From contig CAYGJZ010000006.1 in the NCBI GenBank assembly GCA_964350265.1, positions 22,802 through 86,801 on the forward strand: a DNA stretch of 64,000 nucleotides, read 5' to 3'. The notes under the pieces are model-generated. The model had not been told where the DNA came from. It saw only the letters and a program-made list of their open reading frames with translations, and made no database searches. Origin of the DNA: BQJD01 sp964350265 (GTDB lineage Bacteria > Pseudomonadota > Gammaproteobacteria > Arenicellales > CAJQKF01). The stretch's first letter is position 1, and each line of letters opens with the position of its first letter. This document shows positions 8,547 to 17,214 of the stretch, in pieces. Position numbers and translations under genes: made by a program.

Positions 8547-9289
8547 ACGGTTCCCGGGAACAGTCGCTCGGCGATCGCTACCGTCGCCGCTTTCTCGCCG
8601 CGCTGGGCCTGGGCCTGGCCGCGGTCGGCGGCGGTCGGCTGGTGGAGCTGGCGGCGGCGCACGACGCTGCCGAGACCCGCGGCGCCGGTGTGCGCTACGG
8701 CATGCTGGTGAACACCAGTCGCTGCGCCGAGGGTTGCACCGACTGCGTCGACGCCTGCGACGACGAGCACGGCCTCGAGGGTCTTGGCCGGCCGCGCACC
8801 GACGCGGTGTGGATACGCAAGCTGACCGTGCGCGACCGCGCCACCGGCCACGTCACTTCGCTGCCCATGCTCTGCCAGCACTGCGCCCACCCGCCCTGCG
8901 TCGATGTCTGTCCCACCGGGGCCTCCTTTCGACGCGACGACGGCATCGTGCTGGTCAACAAGCACACCTGCATCGGCTGTCGCTACTGCATGATGGCCTG
9001 TCCCTACAAGGCCCGTTCCTTCGTGCACGAGGATCTCACCGACCAGCGGCCCTGGTCGCCACGCGGCAAGGGCACGGTGGAAAGCTGCAATTTCTGCGTG
9101 CACCGGGTGGACCACGGCGGCACCCCGGCCTGTGTCGAGGCCTGCAGCGAGGCCGGTCACGGGGCGTTGCTGTTCGGCGACCTGAACGATGCCGACGGCG
9201 CGCTGGCGCGCCGCCTGCGGGAGGTGCCGAGCCGAGCCGTCCGCGCCGACCTGGCGCTGGACACCGCCGTGCGCTACGAGGATCTGTAG
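8543..9289 (+). CDS. dsrO: DsrO, Tat-exported ferredoxin-like subunit
   Basis: 248-aa periplasmic iron-sulfur protein. The N terminus has a twin-arginine signal (YRRRFLAALGLGLAAVG) followed by four cysteine groups, including CCTDC-like CAEGCTDCVDAC, CQHCAHPPCVDVCP, CIGCRYCMMACP and CNFCVHR, the pattern of NrfC/HybA-type four-cluster subunits. It couples DsrP to DsrJ. Its ATG overlaps the dsrJ stop and it ends 4 bp before dsrP. Confidence 0.95.
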   Translation: MNGSREQSLGDRYRRRFLAALGLGLAAVGGGRLVELAAAHDAAETRGAGVRYGMLVNTSRCAEGCTDCVDACDDEHGLEGLGRPRTDAVWIRKLTVRDRATGHVTSLPMLCQHCAHPPCVDVCPTGASFRRDDGIVLVNKHTCIGCRYCMMACPYKARSFVHEDLTDQRPWSPRGKGTVESCNFCVHRVDHGGTPACVEACSEAGHGALLFGDLNDADGALARRLREVPSRAVRADLALDTAVRYEDL

Positions 9290-9293
9290 GCGG

Positions 9294-10514
9294 ATGACGG
9301 CCCCGCGTATCCGCTACCACCTGTTGTCCGGGAGCACGTTCCTGCCGCTGCTCGCGGTCGGGCTCGTGCTGGTGGCGGTGGGCGGCTATGCTGCCCACCG
9401 CATGGAATCCCTTGGCCATGTCGTCACCGGCATGGACAACCAGGTGGTCTGGGGACTGCCCCACGTCTTCGCGGTGGCGCTGATCCTGGCCGCCTCCGGT
9501 GCGCTCAACGTGGCCTCGCTGGTGTCGGTGTTCCGGCGCGAGGGGTATCCGGGCCTGTCGCGGCTGTCCGCGCTGTCGGCCATCGCCCTGCTGCTCGGCG
9601 GCCTGTTCGTGCTGGTGCTCGACCTCGGTCGGCCCGATCGGCTGGTGATCGCCCTGACCACCTGGAACTTCCGCTCCGTCTTCGCCTGGAACATCTTCCT
9701 GTACACCGGCTTCTTCGCCGTGGTGACGTGGTACCTGTACACCCAGTTCGAGCCGCGCAGCGGACGCTTCACCCGCCTGGCCGGGACCGTCGCGCTGGCC
9801 TGGCGGCTGGCGCTGACCACCGGGACCGGCGCCATCTTCGGCTTCCTGGTGGCCCGCCAGGCCTACGACGCGGCCATCATGTCACCGCTGTTCATCAGCC
9901 TGTCGCTGGCCCTGGGCAGCGCGGTGTTCATCCTCGTGCTCGAGGCCCTGGCCCGGGTCGACCGGCAGCCGCTCCCCGAGGCCCTGGCCCGGCGTCTTGG
10001 GCGCATGCTGGCGCTGACCGTGCTGGCCAATGCCTACTTCGTCGCCACCGCGCACCTGGCCAATCTCTACGTCGCCGAGCACCACGGCATCGAGCGCTTC
10101 CTGCTGCTCGACGGCGGCATCTACCCGGTGCTGTTCTGGGGCATGCAGGTGGTCGTCGGCACGCTGGTGCCGTTGCTGCTGGTCTACCGCGGGCCGGGCG
10201 GGCGGTCATGGACCGGCAGCGCCGCGCTGGCGGTCATCGCCGGCGCCTTCGCCCAGCTCTACGTGATCATCATCGGTGGCCAGGCCTATCCCCTGGCGTT
10301 GTTTCCCGGGGCCGACGTGTCCAGTCGCTTCTTCGACGGCGTGGTGGCGCACTACCGGCCGTCGTGGACCGAGGCGATGCTCGGCGTCGGCGGCATCGCC
10401 GTTGCCGCGCTGGTGATGCTGGTGGCGATGCGGGTGCTGCCCTTCCTGCCCGAGCGTTTCGGCCAGGTGACGCCGTCGACGGACGCGAAACAGCCGGCCG
10501 TCGACGGCCGCTGA
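9294..10514 (+). CDS. dsrP: DsrP, NrfD-type quinone-interacting membrane subunit
   Basis: About 406 aa with roughly ten transmembrane segments, NrfD/PsrC family, the second integral membrane subunit of DsrMKJOP and the likely quinone site. I chose the ATG at 9294 (MTAPRIRYHLLSG), directly after the dsrO stop; the longer open frame upstream is simply dsrO read in another frame. Conserved NrfD-like stretches include LDLGRPDRL and TWNFRSVFAWN. dsrN follows after 19 bp. Confidence 0.94.
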   Translation: MTAPRIRYHLLSGSTFLPLLAVGLVLVAVGGYAAHRMESLGHVVTGMDNQVVWGLPHVFAVALILAASGALNVASLVSVFRREGYPGLSRLSALSAIALLLGGLFVLVLDLGRPDRLVIALTTWNFRSVFAWNIFLYTGFFAVVTWYLYTQFEPRSGRFTRLAGTVALAWRLALTTGTGAIFGFLVARQAYDAAIMSPLFISLSLALGSAVFILVLEALARVDRQPLPEALARRLGRMLALTVLANAYFVATAHLANLYVAEHHGIERFLLLDGGIYPVLFWGMQVVVGTLVPLLLVYRGPGGRSWTGSAALAVIAGAFAQLYVIIIGGQAYPLALFPGADVSSRFFDGVVAHYRPSWTEAMLGVGGIAVAALVMLVAMRVLPFLPERFGQVTPSTDAKQPAVDGR

Positions 10515-10533
10515 CCGGTCCGGGGTCGTCCAC

Positions 10534-11892
10534 GTGCACGACCACGCGCTGATGGTCTCGGCCACCGCCAGGTCCTCGGGCAAGACCACGGTGGCCACCG
10601 CGCTGTGCCGCCTGCTGGCCCGGCGCGGTCACCGCGTGCAGCCCTACAAGAAGGGGCCGGACTACATCGACGCCAGCTGGCTGGCCGCCGCCGCCGGCCG
10701 ACCCTGCTACCACCTGGACTTCCACACCCAGACGGTGGAGGAGATCCACCAGGGATTCAACCGGCCAGAGGCCGGCTTTCGGCTGGTGGAGGGCAACCAG
10801 GGGCTGTACGACTCGGTGGACGTGGAGGGCCAGGCCAGCAATGCCGCACTGGCACGTGGTCTCGGCCTGCCCGTGGTGCTGGTGGTGAACGCCGCCGGCA
10901 TGACCCGCGGCATCGCGCCGCTGCTGCTGGGCTACCGGGACTTCGAGCCGGTCGCCCTTGCCGGGGTCATTCTCAACCGGGTCGGCGGCAGCCGGCACGA
11001 GTCGAAGCTGCGCGGCGCGCTGGAACGCTATACCGACATCCCGCTGCTCGGCGTCATCGGGCGGGAGCCGGCGCTGTCGGTGCCGGAGCGTCACCTCGGC
11101 CTGGTGCCCCACGGCGAACATGACCAGGCGGAGGCGGTGATCGAGGCCGCCGCCGCGCTGGTGGAGCAGAACGTCGATGTCGATGCCCTGCTCGGCATGG
11201 CCGCCCGCGGCGCCAGCACCGCGCCGACGCCGGCTGCCGCAACCGGCGTGCCGGACGGCCAGGGCCTGGTGGTGGCGGTGGCCCGCGACGCGGCCTTCGG
11301 CTTCTACTATGCCGACGATCTCGACACGCTGGCGGCCGCCGGGGTGACGCTGGTGTTCTTCAGCCCGCTGTCCGACGCCGGCCTGCCCGACTGCGACGGC
11401 CTGTGGCTGGGCGGCGGGTTTCCCGAGCGCCATGCCCGGCGCCTGGCCGACAACCGGTCGATGCGCGACGCCGTGCGTGGCTATGCCCGCGACGGCGGTG
11501 TCGTGCACGCCGAGTGCGGCGGCCTGATGTACCTGTGCGAATCGCTGACGGTGGACCAGTGCAGCTACCCGATGGCCGGGGTGATCCCGGCCACCACCGG
11601 CATGCGGGCAGAGCCGGTGGGGCGGGGCCTGGTGCGCCTCGCTGCCCGCGACGGCAGCACCGCGGCGGCGCCGCTGCCGGCCCACGAGTTTCACCATTCC
11701 GCGCTGGCCAGCGATGTCCCGCTGACCTTCGCCTACCGGGTATTGCGCGGCCACGGCGTCGACGGCCGGCACGACGGCATCGTCGTCGACCGGGTGCTGG
11801 CCAGCTATGCCCACCAGCGGCATACCCGCGCCAACCCGTGGCTGGCCGGCTTCATCGCGCGCATGCGGCAACGACGAGGAGAGACGACATGA
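10534..11892 (+). CDS. dsrN: DsrN, siroheme amidase of the CobB/CbiA family
   Basis: 452-aa glutamine-dependent amidase related to cobyrinic acid a,c-diamide synthase; in dsr operons it amidates siroheme to the form used by DsrAB. The N-terminal ATP-binding loop is ARSSGKTTVA, followed by KKGPDYIDASW. The C-terminal class-I glutamine amidotransferase half has the nucleophile in HAECGGLMYL. Start is a GTG at 10534 (MHDHALMVSATARS); an ATG at 10552 would remove six residues and also keep the P-loop. The stop overlaps the dsrR start. Confidence 0.92.
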   Translation: MHDHALMVSATARSSGKTTVATALCRLLARRGHRVQPYKKGPDYIDASWLAAAAGRPCYHLDFHTQTVEEIHQGFNRPEAGFRLVEGNQGLYDSVDVEGQASNAALARGLGLPVVLVVNAAGMTRGIAPLLLGYRDFEPVALAGVILNRVGGSRHESKLRGALERYTDIPLLGVIGREPALSVPERHLGLVPHGEHDQAEAVIEAAAALVEQNVDVDALLGMAARGASTAPTPAAATGVPDGQGLVVAVARDAAFGFYYADDLDTLAAAGVTLVFFSPLSDAGLPDCDGLWLGGGFPERHARRLADNRSMRDAVRGYARDGGVVHAECGGLMYLCESLTVDQCSYPMAGVIPATTGMRAEPVGRGLVRLAARDGSTAAAPLPAHEFHHSALASDVPLTFAYRVLRGHGVDGRHDGIVVDRVLASYAHQRHTRANPWLAGFIARMRQRRGETT

Positions 11893-12209
11893 CCATCAAG
11901 CTCACCGACGCGGCGGTGGCGCAGGTGCGCCGTTCCGCCGGCGAGGACGCCGAGGCAACGCCGCTGGTGCTGCGCATCGCCGCCATGCAGCGGGGCGACG
12001 GCGCCATCGACTATGCCATGGGCTTCGACGAGATCGACGAGAGCGACAGCGTGCACGAGTACGACGGCCTCACCGTGGTGGTCGCCGCCACCAGCATCGA
12101 CCTGCTCGGTGGCGCGGTACTGGACTACGTCGACGTCGCCGACGGCGAGTTCCGTTTCATCTTCCTGAATCCCAACGATCCGCACTACGTGCCGCCGAAC
12201 AGCGACTGA
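11889..12209 (+). CDS. dsrR: DsrR, A-type iron-sulfur carrier-like protein without cysteines
   Basis: 106-aa protein of the IscA/HesB fold, last recognised gene of the dsr operon. Its ATG overlaps the dsrN stop (ATGA) after GACGAGGAGAG, a strong ribosome binding site. The sequence contains no cysteine at all, so it cannot carry Fe-S clusters as IscA does; A. vinosum DsrR also lacks those cysteines and affects dsr expression post-transcriptionally. The IscA-like core is recognisable in the VVAATSIDLLGG and NPNDPHYV segments. No dsrS follows: the next plus-strand gene is rimK, 165 bp on. Confidence 0.9.
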   Translation: MTIKLTDAAVAQVRRSAGEDAEATPLVLRIAAMQRGDGAIDYAMGFDEIDESDSVHEYDGLTVVVAATSIDLLGGAVLDYVDVADGEFRFIFLNPNDPHYVPPNSD

Positions 12210-12373
12210 GCGCCACCCCGCGCGGTCGACACCCCCCGCACGGGCACGGTAAAATGCTCGACGCGGCAGGGATTTCATGGCCGCTTCCCCTTCCGCGATG
12301 TCCGCCACTGCCCATGCCTCCGAAGGTGTCGGTCAAGGACGCCGGCCATCCACCGACGACGCGCTAGCACCCC

Positions 12374-13291
12374 ATGACCAAGCTCAACATTGCCCTGCTT
12401 TCCCGGGGCGCCGACCGGCTGTATTCCAATCGCCGCCTGATCGAGGCCGCCGAGGCGCGCGGTCACGAGATCCAGGTGGTGCATACCCTGCGCTGCTACA
12501 TGGACATTGCCTCGCACGACCCCAGCGTGCACCTGGGTGGCAGCGAACTGCCCTTCTTCGACGCGGTGATCCCGCGCATCGGCGCCTCGGTCACGTTCTA
12601 CGGCTGCGCGGTGCTGCGCCAGTTCGAGATGATGGGCAGCTACCCGCTGAACGAATCGGTGGCCATTACCCGCTCGCGGGACAAGCTGCGCTCGCTGCAG
12701 ATCCTCGCACGCGCCGGCATCGGCCTGCCGCTGACCGGCTTTGCCCACTCGCTGCGCAATACCAAGGATCTCATCGAGATGGTCAACGGCGCACCGCTGG
12801 TGGTCAAGCTGCTGCACGGCACCCAGGGCAAGGGCGTGGTGCTGGCGGAGACGCAGAAGGCGGCGGAGACCATCATCGACGCCTTTCGCCAGTTGCGCGC
12901 CGACTTCCTGGTGCAGGAGTTCATCAAGGAGGCCGGCGGCTCGGACATTCGCTGCTTCGTCATCGGCAACAAGGTGGTGGCGGCAATGATGCGCTCGGCC
13001 AAGCCCGGCGAATTCCGATCCAACCTGCACCGTGGCGGCACCGCCAAGCTGGTCAAGCTGACCCCGGAGGAGCGCTCCACCGCGCTGCGCTCGGCGCGCA
13101 AGATGGGACTCAACGTGGCCGGTGTCGACATCCTGCGCTCCAACCACGGCCCGGTGGTGATGGAGGTGAATTCCTCGCCGGGGCTGGAAGGCATCGAGAA
13201 GGCTACCGGCAAGGACATCGCCAGCATGATCATCGAGTTCCTCGAGAACAACACCCGGCTGCACCGCACCAAGACCCGCGGCCAGGGCTAG
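12374..13291 (+). CDS. rimK: RimK-family ATP-grasp alpha-L-glutamate ligase
   Basis: 305-aa ATP-grasp ligase of the RimK family, which adds glutamate to the C terminus of ribosomal protein S6 in E. coli and may modify other proteins elsewhere. Conserved blocks include VIPRIGASVTFYG, the ATP-binding KLLHGTQGKGVVLAE, SDIRCFVIG and the metal-binding VMEVNSSPGLEG. Family length is ~300. ATG follows a short 12210-12373 interval with a TAAAAT hexamer at 12250. It is followed by an aspartoacylase-like gene 92 bp downstream, a pairing often seen, though the small retropepsin-like RimB that usually lies between is missing. Confidence 0.94.
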   Translation: MTKLNIALLSRGADRLYSNRRLIEAAEARGHEIQVVHTLRCYMDIASHDPSVHLGGSELPFFDAVIPRIGASVTFYGCAVLRQFEMMGSYPLNESVAITRSRDKLRSLQILARAGIGLPLTGFAHSLRNTKDLIEMVNGAPLVVKLLHGTQGKGVVLAETQKAAETIIDAFRQLRADFLVQEFIKEAGGSDIRCFVIGNKVVAAMMRSAKPGEFRSNLHRGGTAKLVKLTPEERSTALRSARKMGLNVAGVDILRSNHGPVVMEVNSSPGLEGIEKATGKDIASMIIEFLENNTRLHRTKTRGQG

Positions 13292-13344
13292 ACCGGATCG
13301 CCCCGGCCGGCGTCCTTGCCGCGCTTTCCGGCCGTCTGCCGCGC

Positions 13345-13350
13345 TATACT
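13345..13350 (+). promoter_or_regulatory. Candidate -10 box upstream of the aspartoacylase-family gene
   Basis: TATACT, 33 bp before the GTG start. A TTGCCG lies upstream but at 23 bp spacing, too far for a normal sigma-70 promoter, so only the -10 is proposed. Confidence 0.3.
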
Positions 13351-13382
13351 CGGCCGCAGGCAAGGACAACGAGAACGCGGTC

Positions 13383-14396
13383 GTGAAGGCGATCCGAGTC
13401 GGTGACGAGCTGGTCGAGCCGGGTACGCGCAAGACCATCGAACTCCCCATCCCCGAGCTGTATACCCATACCCGCATGGTGATGCCGGTGCACGTGGTGC
13501 ACGGCCGCCGGCCGGGGCCGGTGCTGTTCGTCAACGCCGCCCTGCACGGCGACGAGCTGACCGGGGTGGCGGTGATCCACCGGCTGATGCAGCAGCGCGC
13601 ACTGGCGCGGGTGCGCGGCACCCTGCTGGCGGTGCCGGTGGTCAACGTCTACGGCTTCATTCACCAGTCGCGCTACCTGCCGGACCGTCGTGACCTCAAC
13701 CGCTCCTTCCCCGGCTTCGACAAGGGATCGCTGGCGGCGCGGCTGGCGGACCTGTTCATGAACGAGATCGTCTCCCGTGCCAGCCACGGCATCGACCTGC
13801 ATTCCGGCGCCATCCACCGGGTCAACCTGCCCCAGGTACGTGCCAACCTGGAGCACGACGAGGCCCGCGAGCTGGCACTGGCCTTCGGCGCCCCGGTGGT
13901 GCTGCACTCGCGGCTGCGCGACGGTTCCTTGCGCGAGGCCGTGGCCGAGACCGGCACCCCGGTGCTGCTCTACGAGGCCGGCGAGGCGCTGCGGGTGGAC
14001 GAGTACTCGGTGCGCACCGGCATGCGCGGCATCCTGCAGGTGATGCGCGCCATCGGCATGCTGTCCCCCGGCCGCGGTCGCGGCGCCGGGCCGCGGCCGC
14101 CGATGGTGTCCCGTTCCAGTGCCTGGGTGCGCGCGCCCACCAGCGGCATGATGTTCCTGACCACCCCGCTCGGCGCCTACGTTTCGCGTGACGACGTCCT
14201 CGGCGAGATCATCGATCCCTTCGGCGAGCGGCGCCAGCCGGTGGTGGCGCCGTGCAACGGCATCGTCATTGGACGAACCCAGATCCCGCTGATCAACGAG
14301 GGCGACGCGGTGGTGCACATTGCCCATGCCGAGAACGAAGAGGACATCCTCGAGCCGGACGGCGGTGACGCCGACGGCGACGCCATCTTTCCCTAG
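13383..14396 (+). CDS. Succinylglutamate desuccinylase/aspartoacylase family zinc hydrolase
   Basis: 337-aa M14-like zinc carboxypeptidase-fold deacylase. Zinc ligands are visible as LHGDE (H55, E58) and a later histidine in HGIDLHSG. The C-terminal ~100 residues form a beta-rich domain (VRAPTSGMMF ... IVIGRTQIPLINEGDAV). Start is a GTG at 13383, 33 bp after a TATACT hexamer. The substrate is unknown: the family includes aspartoacylase, succinylglutamate desuccinylase and enzymes that trim glutamate-modified peptides, and adjacency to rimK suggests a link with RimK-made glutamyl products. That link is inference from context. Confidence 0.9.
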   Translation: MKAIRVGDELVEPGTRKTIELPIPELYTHTRMVMPVHVVHGRRPGPVLFVNAALHGDELTGVAVIHRLMQQRALARVRGTLLAVPVVNVYGFIHQSRYLPDRRDLNRSFPGFDKGSLAARLADLFMNEIVSRASHGIDLHSGAIHRVNLPQVRANLEHDEARELALAFGAPVVLHSRLRDGSLREAVAETGTPVLLYEAGEALRVDEYSVRTGMRGILQVMRAIGMLSPGRGRGAGPRPPMVSRSSAWVRAPTSGMMFLTTPLGAYVSRDDVLGEIIDPFGERRQPVVAPCNGIVIGRTQIPLINEGDAVVHIAHAENEEDILEPDGGDADGDAIFP

Positions 14397-14438
14397 CCAG
14401 GCCCACCGCGGGCCGGCATCTTCTAAGGAGAAAACCCC

Positions 14439-15428
14439 ATGACCCCAACCCGGCCACTGGCCGCGGCCACCCGGCTTGCCCATGCCGGCGGCGCGGTCGG
14501 CACCTCGGGCGCGGTGGTGCCGGGCATCGAGCCGGCCACCACCTTCGCCCGCAACGAAGACTATGACCTGGTCGACGCCGAGCTCTCCTACCAGCGTGAC
14601 AACGCGGTCAACTGGCGCCAGGTCGAGCAGTTGCTGGCGGCACTGGAGGGCGCCTTCGACGCCCGCCTGTTCGCCTCCGGCTTGGCCGCGTCCACGGTGC
14701 TGTTCCAGTGCCTGTCGCCGGGAGACCGGGTCGCCGTCCCCGACATCATGTACCACGGCCTGCGCCACTGGCTGACCGATTTCGGCGCGCGCTGGGGGGT
14801 GGGCATCTCGACCTGGCGGGCCGGGGACCTGGATGCGCTCGCGCAGGCCGCCGAAGGTGCGGCCCTGGTCTGGGTGGAGACCCCGGCCAACCCGACCTGG
14901 GAGATCACCGACATTGCCGCTGCCGCCGACATCGCCCATCGCGCCGGCGCGCTGTGCGTGGTCGATGCCACCGTCTCCACGCCGCTGCTCACGCGACCGC
15001 TGGCCCTGGGTGCGGATTTCGTGGTGCACTCGGCGACCAAGTACCTGAACGGACACAGCGACGTGCTCGGCGGCGTGGTCTCGGCTGCCGCGGACGGCGA
15101 CACCTGGCGACGCCTGGCCGCCCTGCGTACCGGTGGCGGTGCCGTGCCCGGGCCGTTCGAGGCCTGGCTGCTGCTGCGCGGCCTGCGCACCCTGCATGTC
15201 CGGCTGGAGCGCTGCTGCGCCAANNNNNNNNNNNNNNNNNNNNNNNNNNNNNNNNNNNNNNNNNNNNNNNNNNNNNNNNNNNNNNNNNNNNNNNNNNNNN
15301 NNNNNNNNNNNNNNNNNNNNNNNCCGGACAGCCCGATTCCCGGCAACCTGCTGCGCCTGTCGGTGGGCATCGAGGCCATCGACGACCTCGTCGCCGATCT
15401 CGAGACGGCACTGGCGGACATCGGGTAG
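14439..15428 (+). CDS. Cystathionine gamma-synthase-type PLP enzyme, incomplete because of an N gap
   Basis: Trans-sulfuration family PLP enzyme acting in Cys/Met metabolism (gamma-synthase, beta/gamma-lyase or related). The N-terminal two thirds include AAATRLAHAG, the substrate/PLP block ASGLAASTVLFQCLSPGD, DATVSTPLLTRPL and the PLP lysine in HSATKYLNGH (K201). The C terminus after the gap ends NLLRLSVGIEAIDDLVADLE. An AAGGAG site lies 8 bases before the ATG. Compared with ~390 aa relatives, roughly 90 residues are hidden in the 100-N gap (15224-15323), so the gap length is arbitrary although the frame happens to be preserved. Which reaction it performs cannot be decided without the missing part. 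Confidence 0.88.
   Translation: MTPTRPLAAATRLAHAGGAVGTSGAVVPGIEPATTFARNEDYDLVDAELSYQRDNAVNWRQVEQLLAALEGAFDARLFASGLAASTVLFQCLSPGDRVAVPDIMYHGLRHWLTDFGARWGVGISTWRAGDLDALAQAAEGAALVWVETPANPTWEITDIAAAADIAHRAGALCVVDATVSTPLLTRPLALGADFVVHSATKYLNGHSDVLGGVVSAAADGDTWRRLAALRTGGGAVPGPFEAWLLLRGLRTLHVRLERCCAXXXXXXXXXXXXXXXXXXXXXXXXXXXXXXXXXXPDSPIPGNLLRLSVGIEAIDDLVADLETALADIG
15224..15323. other. Assembly gap (100 N)
   Basis: Run of exactly 100 N inside the PLP enzyme gene. The two flanks show no overlap, so real sequence is missing. By comparison with full-length relatives the true distance is probably near 270-300 bp. Confidence 0.95.
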
Positions 15429-15436
15429 CCGCCGCC

Positions 15437-16102
15437 ATGCTCATCTGCCTGGACTACGACGGGGTGCTGGTGGACACCTTCGACCAGCTGCTGGGGATGG
15501 CAGTGGCCGAGCAGGGCGCCATCGGCCGTGGCAGGACGCCGGTGGCCGACGATTTCCGCTGCATCGAGACGCTGACCTTCGAGGCCATTGCCGAGCGCAT
15601 CGGCCTGGCCGGTGCCGATGTCGAGCGCTTCGCCGAGGCCATGCACGCCCGCCAGCTGGAGGACCACGAGGTATGCCTGTTCCCCGGCATCGACACGGCA
15701 CTGCGTCGGCTGGCGGAACGGCATGTCCTGGCGGTGATGACCGCCAACCATGCCGGGCACGTCGAGGCCCGGTTGCGCGCACTTGGGCTGGAGGACGTGT
15801 TCGCCACGGTGTCCGGCGCACGCAGGGGCGCAACCAAGGCGACCCGGATCGCAGAACTGCTGGACACGCTGGCGGTGGCCCCTGGCGATGCCGCCATGGT
15901 GGGTGACGCGGTCAGCGACCTGGCCGCGGCCCGCGCGGCCGGGGTGAAGGCGGTGGCGGTGGCCTGGGGCTACCAGTCGCCGTCGCGGCTGGCGGCACGG
16001 TCCCCGGACCTGCTGCTGCAAGAGCCGGCCGAGTTGGCCACCCTGGTCTCGCGCCTGGCGTCCGTGGATGCGCCGGGGCAGGGGGCGTACACTAGCGCCT
16101 GA
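15437..16102 (+). CDS. HAD-family hydrolase (phosphoglycolate phosphatase-like)
   Basis: 221-aa haloacid dehalogenase-superfamily protein. All four motifs are seen: DYDGVLVD at residues 6-13 (nucleophile and acid Asp), the motif II threonine in VMTANHAG, the lysine in GATKATR, and the metal-binding GDAVSDLAAA. An alpha-helical cap lies between motifs I and II, as in the phosphoglycolate phosphatase/beta-phosphoglucomutase group. It starts 8 bp after the PLP enzyme stop and its own stop overlaps a possible start of the radical SAM gene, so it is inside an operon. Substrate not predictable. Confidence 0.87.
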   Translation: MLICLDYDGVLVDTFDQLLGMAVAEQGAIGRGRTPVADDFRCIETLTFEAIAERIGLAGADVERFAEAMHARQLEDHEVCLFPGIDTALRRLAERHVLAVMTANHAGHVEARLRALGLEDVFATVSGARRGATKATRIAELLDTLAVAPGDAAMVGDAVSDLAAARAAGVKAVAVAWGYQSPSRLAARSPDLLLQEPAELATLVSRLASVDAPGQGAYTSA

Positions 16103-16152
16103 TGCCCGTTGCCGGGCATTCCCTGCCAGCACCCATCGCGCCGGAACCGCCC

Positions 16153-17214
16153 ATGTGTCCAACACCGGTCAAGGGCCGGGGAACCACCACGCCCACGGCC
16201 AACCGCTACAGCGACCGGGAAGTCGAGTCGGTGGACGACGGCTGGCCGGGGGATGACGAGGTGGCGTCCTCGCCGCGCACCGAGCTGATCCGCGACCCGT
16301 CGAAACGGGTGATCAGCTACAACGATTCGCCGGACATTCCCTTCGACCGCGCCATCAATCCCTATCGCGGCTGCGAGCACGGCTGCATCTACTGCTATGC
16401 CCGGCCGACCCATGCCTGGCTGGACTATTCGCCGGGCATCGACTTCGAGACCCGCATCGTCTACAAGCCGGCCGCCGCCGAACGGCTGGCGGAGGAACTG
16501 GCCGCGCCCGGCTACCGGGTGCGACCCATCGGCCTTGGCACCAACACCGACCCGTGGCAGCCGGCGGAGCGGCGTCTTGGCATCACCCGCGCGGTGCTCG
16601 AGGTGCTCAGCGCGTGCAACCACCCGGTGATGATCGTGACCAAGTCGGCCGGCATCGAGCGCGACCTGGACATCCTCGCCTCGATGGCGGCGCGCAACCT
16701 GGTGCGGGTCAGCGTCTCGGTGACCAGCCTCGACGCCTCCCTGTCGCGCAACATGGAACCACGCGCGGCATCGCCGTCCCGGCGCCTGAAGACCATTGCC
16801 CGCCTGGCCGAAGCCGGTATCCCGACCGGCGTCCTGGTCGCGCCGGTGATCCCCTTTCTCAACGACGACGACATGGAATCCATCCTCGACGCGGCGCGGC
16901 GGGCGGGGGCCCGTCACGCCGGCTGGATCTTCCTGCGCCTGCCGCTGGAGGTGGCGCCGCTGTTCCGTGAATGGCTGCAGACCCACTACCCGTTGAAGGC
17001 CGGGCACGTCATGAACCGGGTGCGCGACAGCCGTGGCGGCGAAGACTACCGCGCCGGTTTCGGCAGCCGCATGCGCGGCCAGGGGGTGTACGCGGCGCTG
17101 TTGAAGAAGCGCTTCGACGCGGCCAGCCGGCGACTGGGCTTCGTCGGTGAATCACGCCTGGATGAACAGCACTTCCGGCCACCGTCACCCGGTGGCCAGC
17201 AGTCACTGTTCTGA
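16153..17214 (+). CDS. PA0069-family radical SAM protein
   Basis: 353-aa radical SAM protein with the cluster motif CEHGCIYCYA (C-x3-C-x2-C), preceded by the conserved INPYRGC. The core includes LGTNTDPWQP and VSVTSLDASL, typical of the PA0069/spore-photoproduct-lyase-like family of unknown function. I chose the ATG at 16153 (MCPTPVKGRGTT) because relatives begin with a KGRG motif; an ATG at 16102 overlapping the previous stop would add 17 poorly conserved residues. The last 12 bp overlap the 3' end of the convergent K+ channel gene. Confidence 0.88.
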   Translation: MCPTPVKGRGTTTPTANRYSDREVESVDDGWPGDDEVASSPRTELIRDPSKRVISYNDSPDIPFDRAINPYRGCEHGCIYCYARPTHAWLDYSPGIDFETRIVYKPAAAERLAEELAAPGYRVRPIGLGTNTDPWQPAERRLGITRAVLEVLSACNHPVMIVTKSAGIERDLDILASMAARNLVRVSVSVTSLDASLSRNMEPRAASPSRRLKTIARLAEAGIPTGVLVAPVIPFLNDDDMESILDAARRAGARHAGWIFLRLPLEVAPLFREWLQTHYPLKAGHVMNRVRDSRGGEDYRAGFGSRMRGQGVYAALLKKRFDAASRRLGFVGESRLDEQHFRPPSPGGQQSLF

